Shown here piece by piece: positions 16,151 to 27,786 of a DNA stretch of 64,000 bases. Positions within the stretch are counted from its first letter, which is position 1, and every line of letters starts with the position of its first letter. The stretch is from positions 1,922,001 to 1,986,000 of the forward strand of contig NZ_JAJFZM010000001.1 of the NCBI RefSeq assembly GCF_020733705.1. The letters are read 5' to 3'. This DNA is from Nocardia australiensis. Lineage in GTDB: Bacteria > Actinomycetota > Actinomycetes > Mycobacteriales > Mycobacteriaceae. The translations under genes and the position numbers were made by a program. The notes under the pieces are model-generated. The model ran no database searches. It saw only the letters and a program-made list of their open reading frames with translations, and was not told the DNA's origin.

Positions 16151-16938
16151 TCGCCACAATGATCTGCCTCGCATGCGCGCTGCTGATCGCCCCGGCTTCG
16201 AGATCGCGACGCCGCTTCGTCCAGTTGTTCGGCGCGGTGCGAGACGTGCGGAAGCCGCAGCGAGACACCATAATTCGCGGATCCAGTGGGGTTGGTGTAG
16301 CGCTGCTGGCAGTGCTCGGCGTCGGCCCGCTGGTTGCGGGGGTATTGGTGGCGGCGACTGTCGGCATTCGGGTTCGCCGAGCTCGCCGTGACCGGCGCCA
16401 TGGCAGTGAGTGCGCGAACCTGCTCGACGCGGTCGAGGCGGTCATCGGCGAACTGCGGGTAGGCGCGCACCCGAGTGCCGCGGCCGCGGTTGCGGCCCGC
16501 GAGTCGCGAGGTGAAGCCGCCCAGGCATTCGCCGTATGCGCGGCCCGAAGCAGGCTGGGCGGTTCTGGCGCCGACGGTCTGCAAAACCCCGACGCGGTCG
16601 TCGCCGCAGAACTGAACGGACTCGCCGATGCCTGGCGAGTTGCCGATTATCACGGGCTCGCCCTCGCCGAACTCCTGTCGGCTTCTCGTGCGGATCTATT
16701 GGGCCGCATCCGTTTTCGTGGTCGAACCGCTGCCGCGCTGGCCGGTGCTCGCGCCACTGCCACCGTGTTGGCGGCCCTACCGCTGCTCGGTATTGCCCTC
16801 GGTCAACTTATGGGTGCCGCGCCGCTGGCCGTGCTGTTCACCTCATCCGCAGGCACCGTGCTGCTCCCGCTGGGCGCCGGCCTGGGCTGCGTGGGCTTGC
16901 TCTGGACCGACGCGATCACACGAAAGGTCGTCATATGA
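16147..16938 (+). CDS. tadB: Tad pilus assembly membrane protein TadB-like
   Basis: 263 residues of the type II secretion F family. It has an N-terminal span (about 1-17), another at about 47-72, a cytoplasmic region with SECANLLDAVEAVIGELRVG, and two C-terminal spans (about 200-255). TadB and TadC form the inner-membrane platform under the TadA ATPase. The start is coupled to the tadA stop. Rv3658c ortholog by order. The downstream gap to tadC is unusual for this otherwise tight operon. Confidence 0.85.
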   Translation: MIATMICLACALLIAPASRSRRRFVQLFGAVRDVRKPQRDTIIRGSSGVGVALLAVLGVGPLVAGVLVAATVGIRVRRARRDRRHGSECANLLDAVEAVIGELRVGAHPSAAAAVAARESRGEAAQAFAVCAARSRLGGSGADGLQNPDAVVAAELNGLADAWRVADYHGLALAELLSASRADLLGRIRFRGRTAAALAGARATATVLAALPLLGIALGQLMGAAPLAVLFTSSAGTVLLPLGAGLGCVGLLWTDAITRKVVI

Positions 16939-17305
16939 ATCGCTTCAGCACCTGCCGACCTCTCGGGCACCTCCCACAAGGTGTTCAGGCGAATCCGCAT
17001 CGCATGTGCGTACCGCCCGGCCACCGAGGCACACCTCCGAGGGCTACGGATAGATGTGTGCTGGTGGGGGACCGTTGGCTGTGGACGCAGACGGCTGCGT
17101 CGAAGGCGCTCTCATGATTGGGCTCAGTGCGCGGAGTTGCTTCGAGTCCCGATGCGACCGCATCGGGACACGCTCGCGTGACAAAGCCCGGTATGTGCGA
17201 CACGAATGTTCTTGGCGGGCAAGACGCTGTCGCGGTTGTCGCGGGTCAGGTGGGTGCGGGAGCGGCATCGCTCGAGGACGGAGGGGTTCATGAAGGGGGC
17301 CGGGC
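16939..17305. other. 379-bp gap between tadB and tadC
   Basis: No convincing gene. The frames present are short or shadow the minus strand. The only clear structure is the palindrome at 17146-17169. No strong promoter is evident. The gap could be decayed coding sequence or house a regulatory element for the distal operon half. Confidence 0.5.
17146..17169. repeat. perfect 11-bp palindrome inside the Tad operon
   Basis: GTCCCGATGCG at 17146-17156 and its exact complement CGCATCGGGAC at 17159-17169 are separated by two bases. It may be an operator, a processing hairpin, or an intra-operon attenuator. Confidence 0.6.
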
Positions 17306-17317
17306 TTGTTGGGGATC

Positions 17318-17920
17318 ATGGGTTGGCCGGTGTTGTTGTTGGCGGGTGCGCTCGTCGTGCTGCCCGGCCGAGTGGCGGTGAGTCGACGGTTGCGCACATT
17401 TCGCAAGGGCGGACCGGCGCCGGTGCGAGGCGACAGCCGGTGCGCGAGTGGCGACCCGTTGGCAGTCGCGTCGGTGTTCGATCTACTCGCTGCCTGCCTG
17501 CGGGCGGGTCTGCCGATGGCGGGCGCGGCACGGGCAGTGGCGCCCGGAGCACCCAGGGGGCTCGGCGATTCCTTACGCCACGCCGCCGATCTGCTGGCAT
17601 TGGGAGCCGATGCGACAACCGCGTGGGAGCGGGCAGCGCACGACGCCGTGGGCAAACCGGGTGCGGAGGAGGTCGAGTCACTGGCGCGGATGGCGCGGCG
17701 CTCGGCGCGTTCGGGGGCATCGCTGGCAGTGGCGGTCGGCGAGTTGGCCGAACAGCATCGCGGGGCAGTAGAGGATGTGGCCGCCGCACGCGCCGAGCGG
17801 GCTGGAGTCCTGATCAGCGGTCCGCTCGGCCTGTGCTTCCTGCCGGCCTTCATCTGTCTCGGCATTGTGCCGGTTGTGATCGGCCTGGCGGGCCGGGTGC
17901 TCGGTGGCGGGCTCCTGTGA
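17318..17920 (+). CDS. tadC: Tad pilus assembly membrane protein TadC-like
   Basis: 200 residues from ATG 17318; a TTG at 17306 would add four. GAAGGGGG lies about 20 bases upstream. It has an N-terminal span (WPVLLLAGALVVLPG) and the T2SSF core with FDLLAACLRAGLPMAGAARAVA and MARRSARSGASLAVAVGELAEQHR. Two C-terminal spans enclose GPLGLCFLPAFICLGIVPVVIG. It is the second platform subunit beside TadB; Rv3657c ortholog by order. A longer overlapping frame (17206-18612) is not the gene here, except for its 3' end, which encodes TadE. Confidence 0.87.
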   Translation: MGWPVLLLAGALVVLPGRVAVSRRLRTFRKGGPAPVRGDSRCASGDPLAVASVFDLLAACLRAGLPMAGAARAVAPGAPRGLGDSLRHAADLLALGADATTAWERAAHDAVGKPGAEEVESLARMARRSARSGASLAVAVGELAEQHRGAVEDVAAARAERAGVLISGPLGLCFLPAFICLGIVPVVIGLAGRVLGGGLL

Positions 17921-17995
17921 TCGCCCGCGCCGCCCCGCCGGGACAAGACCGTCCGCGCGGATCGTCCACGCGGGCCGAAGAGAGAGGGGAAACCG

Positions 17996-18235
17996 GTGCG
18001 AATCGACACGATGACAGATCGGGTGCTGCATCGAGTAGACACCGTAGTCATGGAGCTGCGGTCGCGGCTATGGCGTGCGGTAGTCGCGGAGGAGGGGATG
18101 AGCACGGCGGAGTACGCGATCGGGACGATCGCCGCTGCGGCGTTCGGCGCCGTTCTATATGGCGTGGTGACCGGCGACAGCATCGTGAATGCCTTGACGA
18201 AGATCATCGATCGGGCGCTCAACACCACGGTGTAG
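17996..18235 (+). CDS. flp: Flp-like pilin (DUF4244 type)
   Basis: 79 residues, GTG start after GAGAGGGGAAA. The sequence EEGMSTAEYAIGT contains a prepilin peptidase site: cleavage after Gly34 leaves Met at +1, with Glu at +5 and Tyr at +6 as in Flp pilins. A hydrophobic stretch (about 41-60) and a short polar tail follow. It would be the major fibre subunit. No prepilin peptidase is present in this window, so processing must use one encoded elsewhere. Rv3656c ortholog by order. Confidence 0.88.
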   Translation: MRIDTMTDRVLHRVDTVVMELRSRLWRAVVAEEGMSTAEYAIGTIAAAAFGAVLYGVVTGDSIVNALTKIIDRALNTTV

Positions 18236-18282
18236 CAGTCCCAGTTGGGGCGGTAAAAGGCCGGAGTGCAAAGGATCTCGAT

Positions 18283-18612
18283 GGTGAGCGGGGTTCGGTA
18301 ACAGTCGAAGCGGCGATCGCGTTCGCGGCGATCGCCGTTGTGGTCGTGCTGTGTATCGGTGCGTTGCTCGCGGCGTCGACGCAGGTGCGCTGCGTCGACG
18401 CCGCTCGCGAGGCAGCCCGACTCGCCGCACGCGGTGACCAGTCGAACGCGGTGGCGGCGGCCCAACGGGTTGCTCCGCCCGCCGCCGACATCACAGTACG
18501 CAGCGAGGGGAGTCAGGTGGTGGCCGTCGTGTCCGCCGGCGTACCGCTACTGCCGCTGCTGGTTCTGCGTGCCGACGTCGTCGCCATTCGTGAGCCCGGA
18601 GTCGCGCAGTGA
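18283..18612 (+). CDS. tadE: TadE-like minor pilin / pseudopilin, start unresolved
   Basis: The frame ending at 18612 encodes GERGSVTVEAAIAF followed by a hydrophobic helix and CVDAAREAARLAARGD, the TadE-family hallmark. No ATG, GTG or TTG occurs in this frame from 18160 to the conserved motif. A well-placed ATG at 18281, with AAAGG eight bases upstream, is in another frame that stops after seven codons. So either a noncanonical start, a frameshift in the strain, or a base error near 18281-18298 is involved. The end coordinate is firm, the start approximate. Overlaps the next gene by GTGA. Rv3655c ortholog by order. Confidence 0.7.
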   Translation, partial: GERGSVTVEAAIAFAAIAVVVVLCIGALLAASTQVRCVDAAREAARLAARGDQSNAVAAAQRVAPPAADITVRSEGSQVVAVVSAGVPLLPLLVLRADVVAIREPGVAQ

Positions 18613-19004
18613 GGATGCGGAACACCCAAACGCCAGACGTTCGTGGATGGCGACGGGAAGAAGGAGCGGCGACGGTCCTGGCGTGCCTGGCGTTGGTGGG
18701 GTTGATCGGAGTGACATTGCTGCTCGGTCAGGTTGGGCTGGTGGTTGTGACTCGGCATCGAGTACAGGCCGTAGCCGACCTGGGGGCGTTGGCCGCGGCC
18801 GGTTCACTCGAGCAGGGCCCGGAGGCCGGGTGCGCGCGCGCCGATGAGGTCGCGCGTCGTATGCGCGTGCGGATTCGGGAGTGCGAAGTCGCGCAGTGGG
18901 ATGTAACTGTCACAGCGGAAGGAAATGTACCAATAGGTCTGTTCAGTAACCGAGTCGTTCAAGCTGTTGCTCGTGCGGGTCCTGTCGAAGAACGGGGTGC
19001 GTGA
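18609..19004 (+). CDS. Rv3654c-family TadE/TadG-like protein
   Basis: 131 residues, GTG 18609 interlocked with the tadE stop. EEGAATVLACLALVGLIGV begins a single N-terminal hydrophobic helix. RHRVQAVADLGALAAAG follows; this is the TadG-type motif after the helix (xxQxxADlAALAgA). It is probably an envelope-anchored minor pilin that closes the Tad operon. Function in M. tuberculosis is unclear. Confidence 0.82.
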   Translation: MRMRNTQTPDVRGWRREEGAATVLACLALVGLIGVTLLLGQVGLVVVTRHRVQAVADLGALAAAGSLEQGPEAGCARADEVARRMRVRIRECEVAQWDVTVTAEGNVPIGLFSNRVVQAVARAGPVEERGA

Positions 19005-19301
19005 CCCATGCGTACACACACTGACTAGTGATAGTCCGAGTCGGGGTAATTCATTATTCCCGCACTCTCATAATTACAGTCGTATATCAATTCTCGCGGG
19101 TTGCTGGGAAAGTAAATGAATAAATGCGCATGTCGGCAGCTGAGTGCTGTGGCAATAACCCAGTTAACGTGAATTTATTCCTCTTTATTAGAGTGGTGAC
19201 ACTCCGCAGTATCCAATACGGTCCGGTCGGTATTCCCTGCTGACCGGTCGTAAAAATGGACAATCGGTCACGCTTGGAGAACAGCGCCGTCACAGGTCGG
19301 C
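19005..19301. other. AT-rich intergenic island
   Basis: About 300 bp between the convergent Tad operon and the helicase. It is clearly AT-richer than the surroundings (runs such as TAATTCATTATT, GTGAATTTATTCC, TCTTTATTAGAG). A small hairpin CACTGACTAGTG lies near 19017-19028. I see no gene: a 68-codon minus frame at 19087-19293 has no support. Possible terminator region or binding zone for an Lsr2-type silencer. Confidence 0.6.
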
Positions 19302-21767
19302 TCAGCCCTTCACCTGGAGATATGCGTCGGGCTGTGCGTTCAGCTCGGCGAGAACGGCCGTGAGTAGCCGCTGTGCACCCTCCTTGTCCAAAGGGTGATT
19401 GCCGTTACCGCACTTCGGCGATTGAACGCAGGACGGGCACCCTGCCGAGCACGCGCAGGATTCGATGACCGCGAGAGTCGCCGACAACCAGCGCCGAAGC
19501 TGCGCGAAACCGCGTTCGGCGAAGCCAGCTCCGCCGGGTTGGCCGTCGTAGACGAAGACCGTCGGTAGTCCGGTGTCCGGATGCTCTGCTGTGGAGACGC
19601 CGCCGATATCCCAGCGGTCACAGCTCGCTACCAGCGGTAGTAGGCCGATTGCCGCATGCTCGGCGGCATGTAGCGCGCCCGGCGCGCGTTGTGGATCGAC
19701 GCCCGCCGAGGACAGCAGTTCGGGTGTCACGGTGTACAGCACCGCGCGGGTCGGCAAGGTCTGCGCGGGGAGGTCGAGCTCGATCAGATCCAGGACTTCG
19801 CCGGTCAGCAGGGTGCGCAAATAGCCGATGACCTGGCCGGTCACCCGAACCTGGGCCAACGCGGTGGTTACCCGGCCGTGCCGGCATTCCTCGGTCACCG
19901 CGTCGATCTCGATCGAGGTGACCTGCCTGGCGCTGGTGGTCCAGCCAGGCTCGGCACCGTGGACGAAGGCGACGCCCTCGTCGAGATCCAGTTCGTCCAC
20001 GACGTAGCTATCGCCTTGATGCAGGTGAACCGCACCTTGGTGCAGTGTCGCGGGGGCACGCCCGGCATCGGCCGTGCCGAGCAGTCTGCCGGTCTCGCTG
20101 TCGACGATTGCAACTGGCGTGCCGATTCCGCCGCGCACGTCTACGGCGTCGTGCGGCTGCGTCTCCGCGGTCACATACCAGCGGGCACCACCTTTCGCAC
20201 CGGCGATGGCCCGGCGGCGAATCAGCCCCTGACCTGCGAGATCGGTAAGCATCTCGCGGGCGTCGAAGGCATCGACCTCGGCGTCTGTGAGCGGCAGTTC
20301 CAGTGCCGCGCACAGCAGCTGAGGGCCGAGCACATACGGATTGTGTGGGTCGGTGATAGTCGCCTCGACCGGCTTGTCCAGCAGTGCCTCGGGGTGATGG
20401 ACGAGGAAGGTGTCCAGCGGATCGTCCCTGGCCACCAGCAGTACCAGCGATCCCTGCGTGCGTCGTCCCGCTCGTCCTGCCTGCTGCCAAAATGAGGCGA
20501 CGGTCCCGGGGAATCCGGAGATCACGACCGCGTCGAGGCCGGCGATATCGACCCCGAGTTCTAATGCATTGGTCGTCGCGGCGCCGAGTAGCGCACCGCT
20601 GGCGAGTGCGGCCTCGAGGTCGCGCCGGTCCTCTGCCAGATAGCCTGCCCGATACGCTGCGACCCGCTCGCCGAGCCTCGGATCGACCTCGGTCAGCAGC
20701 CTGCTGGTCTCCAAGGCGGTCAGCTCGGCAGCGCGGCGAGATCGGACGAAGGTCAGCGTCCGCGCACCCTCGACCACCAGATCGGCCATGATCCTGGCCG
20801 CCTCCGAGGTGGCCGAGCGCCGCACCGGCGCCCCATTTTCCCCCGTCACAGCGGTGAGTAGCGGGGGCTCCCACAGTGCGACAGTGCGCGGCCCCTGCGG
20901 CGACCCGTCCTCAGTGACCGCGATGCACGGGGCACCGATCAATCGGGACGCGGCGGCTGCCGGCTCGGCGGTAGTGGCCGAGCACAGCACGAATGTCGGA
21001 TCGGCGCCGTAGTGCGCGGCGATCCGCCGCAGCCTGCGCAATACCAAGGCGACATGCGAGCCGAAGACGCCGCGATAGGCGTGGCATTCGTCCACCACCA
21101 CGTAACGCAGCCTGCGCAGCATCCTGGCCCAACGCTGGTGGGAGCGCAAAATGCCGACGTGCAGCATGTCGGGGTTGGTGAAGATCCAGCGGCTGTTGGC
21201 CCGCACCCATTGCCGGATCTCGGCGGGAGTGTCGCCGTCATATGTGGCCGGATGAATATCGCGGAGCGCGCCCTCATGTGTCAGGTCGCTTACCGCGCGC
21301 AGTTGATCGGCGCCCAAGGCTTTGGTCGGCGCGAGATAAAGGGCGGTGGCTCGTGGATCCGAATTCAGCGCGGTCAGTCCCGCTAGCTGGTATCCCAGCG
21401 ACTTGCCGGATGCTGTGCCGGTGCTGACGACGACATGCCTGCCGCTGGCCGCGAGTTCGGCGGTCCTGGTCTGGTGGGTCCACGGGGCGTGGATGCCGGT
21501 AGCGCGCAATGCCTCGACAACCTCAGGTGCTACCCAATCAGGCCAGGTAGTGGTGGCTGCCGCACGAGCGGGAAGCTCGACTACATGGGTAAGTCGAGGG
21601 TCGTCATCGAGAACTCCGGTTAGGACACGATTAAGCAACGATCCCCCGTAACTCGGGAGGTTGCTGACGCGAGGTTCGGCGGTCGGCTCCGTTGGATTCA
21701 TGACTTCGGCACCGCGACACGCGCGGAAAGTGTGAAACGTCTTCGCTCGAGAAGGCTCACCTGCCAT
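19302..21767 (-). CDS. DEAD/DEAH-box helicase with C-terminal MrfA zinc-binding domain
   Basis: 821 residues. SF2 motifs: I VVSTGTASGKS, II VVDECHAYRG (about residue 228), III CSATTAEPA, VI QQAGRAGRR. The C-terminus holds SCACSAGCPSCVQSPKC, the four-cysteine cluster of the MrfA/DUF1998 domain. This suits a 3'-5' DNA helicase in repair of bulky or crosslinked lesions, as shown for Bacillus MrfA. ATG 21767 gives the longest form; ATG 21701 (MNPTEP) is a plausible alternative, and neither has a good ribosome binding site. Rv3649 ortholog by order, divergent from cspA. Confidence 0.9.
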   Translation of the reverse strand: MAGEPSRAKTFHTFRACRGAEVMNPTEPTAEPRVSNLPSYGGSLLNRVLTGVLDDDPRLTHVVELPARAAATTTWPDWVAPEVVEALRATGIHAPWTHQTRTAELAASGRHVVVSTGTASGKSLGYQLAGLTALNSDPRATALYLAPTKALGADQLRAVSDLTHEGALRDIHPATYDGDTPAEIRQWVRANSRWIFTNPDMLHVGILRSHQRWARMLRRLRYVVVDECHAYRGVFGSHVALVLRRLRRIAAHYGADPTFVLCSATTAEPAAAASRLIGAPCIAVTEDGSPQGPRTVALWEPPLLTAVTGENGAPVRRSATSEAARIMADLVVEGARTLTFVRSRRAAELTALETSRLLTEVDPRLGERVAAYRAGYLAEDRRDLEAALASGALLGAATTNALELGVDIAGLDAVVISGFPGTVASFWQQAGRAGRRTQGSLVLLVARDDPLDTFLVHHPEALLDKPVEATITDPHNPYVLGPQLLCAALELPLTDAEVDAFDAREMLTDLAGQGLIRRRAIAGAKGGARWYVTAETQPHDAVDVRGGIGTPVAIVDSETGRLLGTADAGRAPATLHQGAVHLHQGDSYVVDELDLDEGVAFVHGAEPGWTTSARQVTSIEIDAVTEECRHGRVTTALAQVRVTGQVIGYLRTLLTGEVLDLIELDLPAQTLPTRAVLYTVTPELLSSAGVDPQRAPGALHAAEHAAIGLLPLVASCDRWDIGGVSTAEHPDTGLPTVFVYDGQPGGAGFAERGFAQLRRWLSATLAVIESCACSAGCPSCVQSPKCGNGNHPLDKEGAQRLLTAVLAELNAQPDAYLQVKG

Positions 21768-22137
21768 TTCGATACCAAATAGCGACCTGGGTCACAGGCG
21801 GTTTGCCAGATGCTCACTCGGTTATCAAGAGGCAAACGAACCGCAAGTCTGGATTTCGGCAATGTGTCCCTCACCTGCGCATTCGCAAGATCAACTTTTT
21901 TGCAAATTGTCGGTAACTCGACTGTTGAATTGCTCGAAGACATGGTTCACTGGTTCCTGGTCGCAAGCTTCTGTGTTCGAGGGACGGATCCAAAGTCCCA
22001 ACCGTCAGCAGGATCGATGTTGCGAACGGTGTACTTGGTGCTTTCCTGCAGGGGGAACCAACAGTACAACGGTCGGAACGGACCCGGTGGGCGAACCTAC
22101 TTGTCCGCCGTTCCGGTAAGAAAAGAGAAGGAACAGA
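21768..22137. other. 370-bp region upstream of cspA (long leader)
   Basis: No gene. It must hold the divergent promoters for the helicase and cspA. Long structured 5' leaders are common in cold-shock genes. A local pairing is visible near 22080-22110. GAGAAGGA at 22125-22132 is the cspA ribosome binding site. I could not place a convincing -10/-35 pair. Confidence 0.45.
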
Positions 22138-22344
22138 ATGGCACAGGGAACTGTGAAGTGGTTCAACGCGGAGAAGGGGTTCGGCTTCATCGCGCCCGAG
22201 GACGGCTCCGCTGACGTCTTCGTCCACTACTCCGAGATCCAGGGGTCCGGCTTCCGTACCCTCGAAGAGAACCAGAAGGTCGAGTTCGAGGTCGGTCAGG
22301 GTACTAAGGGCCCACAGGCCACCGGAGTTCGCGCGCTCAGCTGA
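22138..22344 (+). CDS. cspA: cold-shock protein CspA family
   Basis: 68-residue single cold-shock domain. It contains RNP1 KGFGFIAPE and RNP2 [26 protein letters not shown] is the classic start. It binds single-stranded RNA/DNA as a chaperone. ATG is preceded by AGAAGGAACAG. A strong hairpin terminator follows within 20 bp, so it is monocistronic. Rv3648c ortholog by order. Confidence 0.96.
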   Translation: MAQGTVKWFNAEKGFGFIAPEDGSADVFVHYSEIQGSGFRTLEENQKVEFEVGQGTKGPQATGVRALS

Positions 22345-22363
22345 GCACGCCGACGATCTACCC

Positions 22364-22403
22364 GCTTGTCCCTCACCCCCGTTCACGGAGGTGAGGGACA
22401 AGC
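22364..22403 (+). terminator. terminator of cspA
   Basis: Perfect 14-bp stem GCTTGTCCCTCACC / GGTGAGGGACAAGC around a 12-nt loop, followed by TATATCTG. Confidence 0.85.
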
Positions 22404-22736
22404 TATATCTGGGGTAGGGCAGCGGGCGCGCACAACCCGTTGCACGCCAACGTCATTCAGTCTGTCGACGCGATTCACGCTCGTCGGTCCGCATTCGTGA
22501 CCAGCGAGGAGCGAGGCCGCGAACACGCCGTCGCGCAGGGTGCGTCGATTGAACAGGGCATACTGATCGGCAATGACGCGCGTACGCTCTGTGGTTCGGG
22601 TCGCAAGCACTCGACCACACACAGCGTCAAGGTATAAACGTGTCTGGTGGCGTTAGAAAGCTGTCGCCGCCGCTTGCCTCAGCCGCGCAGTGTCGCAACA
22701 GCGTCGCGCGGGTCGACAGGAAAGGTGTATTCGCCG
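22404..22736. other. region upstream of topA
   Basis: About 330 bp with no supported gene; M. tuberculosis carries Rv3647c at this place, absent here. TATAAA at 22633-22638 is a possible -10 for topA, with TCGACC about 17 bp upstream, giving a leader of about 90 nt. Confidence 0.45.
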
Positions 22737-25610
<2,874 letters not shown>

Positions 25611-25618
25611 GCGTGCCC

Positions 25619-25643
25619 GCGGCGCCCGATCGCTCGGCGCCGC
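25619..25643 (+). terminator. putative terminator after topA
   Basis: GCGGCGCC / GGCGCCGC, 8-bp perfect stem with a 9-nt loop, eight bases after the topA stop. No T-run. Confidence 0.5.
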
Positions 25644-25704
25644 AGCCTCGCGACGGTGCCGTAGCCTCGGTCCGAATTGTTTATTGACCGTGAAAGGGGC
25701 TGTC

Positions 25705-26208
25705 ATGGCGACCGAGCAGGAACGTGAAGATCTCATTGCCGTACTTGATCAACAGCGTGAGCTTTTCCTGATCGCGGTGCGAGGCATCAACGATGAGCAG
25801 GCGCGGCAACGCACCACGGTGAGTGAGCTGACACTCGGTGGATTGCTGCATCACCTGGTCAGTTGCGAACGGCACTGGGTCAGTGTGATCAAGGAGCGCG
25901 ACGAGACCGCCGAGCAGGATATATCGGCATTCGAAGGCGAATACACCATGGGACCCGACGAAACGGTGGCCGGTCTGCTCGCGGCGTGGGAGGAGACGGC
26001 TGCGGACACCGCGAACCTCATACGCACTGAAGAGAGCCTCGATACCTCCATCCCCACCCCGACCACTCCATGGACTCCGGAGCGAGTGTGGTGGTCGGTG
26101 CGTTTCACCCTGCTGCACATTCTGCGCGAGATCTCCCACCACAGTGGCCACGCCGACATCCTGCGTGAGGCGCTCGATGGTGCGAACACCACATATCAGC
26201 GTGCGTGA
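25705..26208 (+). CDS. DinB / DUF664 family protein
   Basis: 167 residues from ATG 25705 (GAAAGGGG upstream); a TTG at 25684 would extend it. Four-helix DinB fold with metal-ligand histidines in LLHHLVSCERHW (about 52-63) and ISHHSGHADILREAL (about 145-159). Members are thiol- or metal-dependent transferases, many related to mycothiol or bacillithiol; no specific substrate can be read. Monocistronic between topA and holB. Confidence 0.85.
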   Translation: MATEQEREDLIAVLDQQRELFLIAVRGINDEQARQRTTVSELTLGGLLHHLVSCERHWVSVIKERDETAEQDISAFEGEYTMGPDETVAGLLAAWEETAADTANLIRTEESLDTSIPTPTTPWTPERVWWSVRFTLLHILREISHHSGHADILREALDGANTTYQRA

Positions 26209-26524
26209 TTCGACCGGGCGGACATACTGGCGTCCCCGAGGATCTGTATCCGTCGCTGTCATGGCGACCGACGCCGTGCTCCGCGGAACTCGCTGTCGAT
26301 CGTAATCGCCGCTGTGCGTTTGCGGATGTCGGTCAAGACGCTTCGCTTTCGCATTTTGACTCGGCACTGATGGGTTGCGGCGTGTTGCTTTCGGCGGTAC
26401 CTACCGACATCGCGGCGCGAATAGACCGTGAGCGGGGGACGTCCGTCGCGACGGTTCCGGGTCGCCGAATCCGCACCGAGCCGCCCGGGCGATCGTGTCG
26501 GTGAGGGTGGCTAAGGTGTACGGC
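26209..26524. other. intergenic region before holB
   Basis: About 315 bp. Frames present (for example 26205-26504) are not conserved-looking. M. tuberculosis has an adenylate cyclase gene (Rv3645) between topA and holB; nothing of it is visible here. Confidence 0.4.
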
Positions 26525-27730
26525 GTGGTGGGTGTCTTCGATCGGCTGGTCGGCCAGGACGTGGTCGAGTCCGAGTTGACGGCTGCCGCGATCGCGGCGC
26601 GTGGGGGCGGTGTTTCCGGCGCCATGACGCATTCGTGGTTGTTTACCGGGCCGCCGGGTTCTGGGAGATCTGTTGCGGCGCTGTGCTTTGCGGCGGCGTT
26701 GCAGTGCACCGACGAGGGGACTCCCGGGTGTGGGCGTTGCCATGCGTGCACGACGACGATGGCGGGAACACACGGTGACGTGCGCCGGGTGATTCCGGAG
26801 GGGTTGAGCATCAGCACCAAGGAAATGCGCGAGATTGTGCAGATCGCCTCGCGGCGACCGAGCACCGGTCGTTGGCAGGTGGTGCTGATCGAGGATGCGG
26901 ACCGATTGACCGAGGCGGCGGGCAATGTGTTGCTGAAGGTGGTCGAGGAGCCGCCGGATCGCACGGTCTTTCTGCTTTGCGCGCCATCGGTGGACCCCGA
27001 AGACATCTCGGTGACGCTGCGGTCGCGGTGTCGTCATGTGCATTTGGTGACGCCGTCGGTGCCCGCCATCGCACAGGTGTTGCGCGACCGCGACCAACTC
27101 GACGAAAAGACGGCCATCTGGGCGGCTTCGATCAGCGGCGGGCACATCGGCCGGGCACGGCGTCTGGCCACCGATGCGGAGGCGCGAGCGCGCCGCCAGC
27201 GGGCCTTGGCATTGGTGTCGGCCGTCGCGCGCCCTGGTGCCGCGTACGCGGCCGCCGACGAACTGGTCAAGTCCGCGGATGACGAGGCCAAACAGATGAG
27301 CGCGGCCCGCGACGAACGCGAACGCGACGAATTGGCGACCGCGCTCGGCGCCGGCGGCACCGGCAAGGGCGCCGCGGGCGCGACCCGAGGCTCGGCCGGA
27401 GTATTGAAAGACCTGGAGCGCAGGCAGAAGTCTCGTGCCACCCGAACCGGCCGCGACGCCCTCGACCGTTCACTCATCGACGTCGCGGGCGTCTATCGCG
27501 ATGCCCTCGCGGTCCGCTTCGGTGCGGCCCGTCGAGACTCAGGAGTCGCACTCACCCACCCCGACATGTCCGAACAGATTCACGACCTGGCCGATCGAGT
27601 CCGCCCCGACGGCCTGCTCCGCTCGATCGAAGCCGTCCTGGCCTGCCGCGAAGCCCTCGACCTCAACGTCAAGCCCCGCTTCGCCCTCGCCGCAATGATC
27701 GCCACCCTCATGACCGCACAGTCCGTGTGA
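26525..27730 (+). CDS. holB: DNA polymerase III delta' subunit
   Basis: About 401 residues, the clamp-loader subunit that opens beta clamps with delta and tau/gamma. GTG 26525 or 26528 is favoured because VVGVFDRLVGQ aligns with the mycobacterial start; the frame opens at 26495. AAA+ features: TGPPGSGRSVAALCFA (P-loop with Arg for Lys, usual in delta' which does not hydrolyse ATP), a four-Cys zinc module CGRCHAC, VVLIEDADRLTEAAGN, and the sensor region SRCRHVHL. An inserted low-complexity stretch (about residues 255-310, rich in D/E/R/A/G) is typical of actinobacteria. Rv3644c ortholog by order; tRNA-Thr follows as in M. tuberculosis. Confidence 0.93.
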   Translation: MVGVFDRLVGQDVVESELTAAAIAARGGGVSGAMTHSWLFTGPPGSGRSVAALCFAAALQCTDEGTPGCGRCHACTTTMAGTHGDVRRVIPEGLSISTKEMREIVQIASRRPSTGRWQVVLIEDADRLTEAAGNVLLKVVEEPPDRTVFLLCAPSVDPEDISVTLRSRCRHVHLVTPSVPAIAQVLRDRDQLDEKTAIWAASISGGHIGRARRLATDAEARARRQRALALVSAVARPGAAYAAADELVKSADDEAKQMSAARDERERDELATALGAGGTGKGAAGATRGSAGVLKDLERRQKSRATRTGRDALDRSLIDVAGVYRDALAVRFGAARRDSGVALTHPDMSEQIHDLADRVRPDGLLRSIEAVLACREALDLNVKPRFALAAMIATLMTAQSV

Positions 27731-27739
27731 CCACCGGTT

Positions 27740-27768
27740 TTCGCAATCCGCCCCGAAGGCGATAGACT
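27740..27768 (+). promoter_or_regulatory. promoter of tRNA-Thr
   Basis: TTCGCA (27740-27745), 17-bp spacer, TAGACT (27763-27768), ending 18 bp before the tRNA. Confidence 0.55.
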
Positions 27769-27786
27769 CGCGACGCCGAAAGGCAC

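Noticed and set aside
17206..18282. Upstream part of a 468-codon plus frame ending in tadE
   Set aside because: Overlaps tadC and flp in another frame; only the 3' end (TadE) is meaningful.
17044..18465. 473-codon minus-strand frame across the Tad genes
   Set aside because: Shadow of tadC, flp and tadE; no domain.
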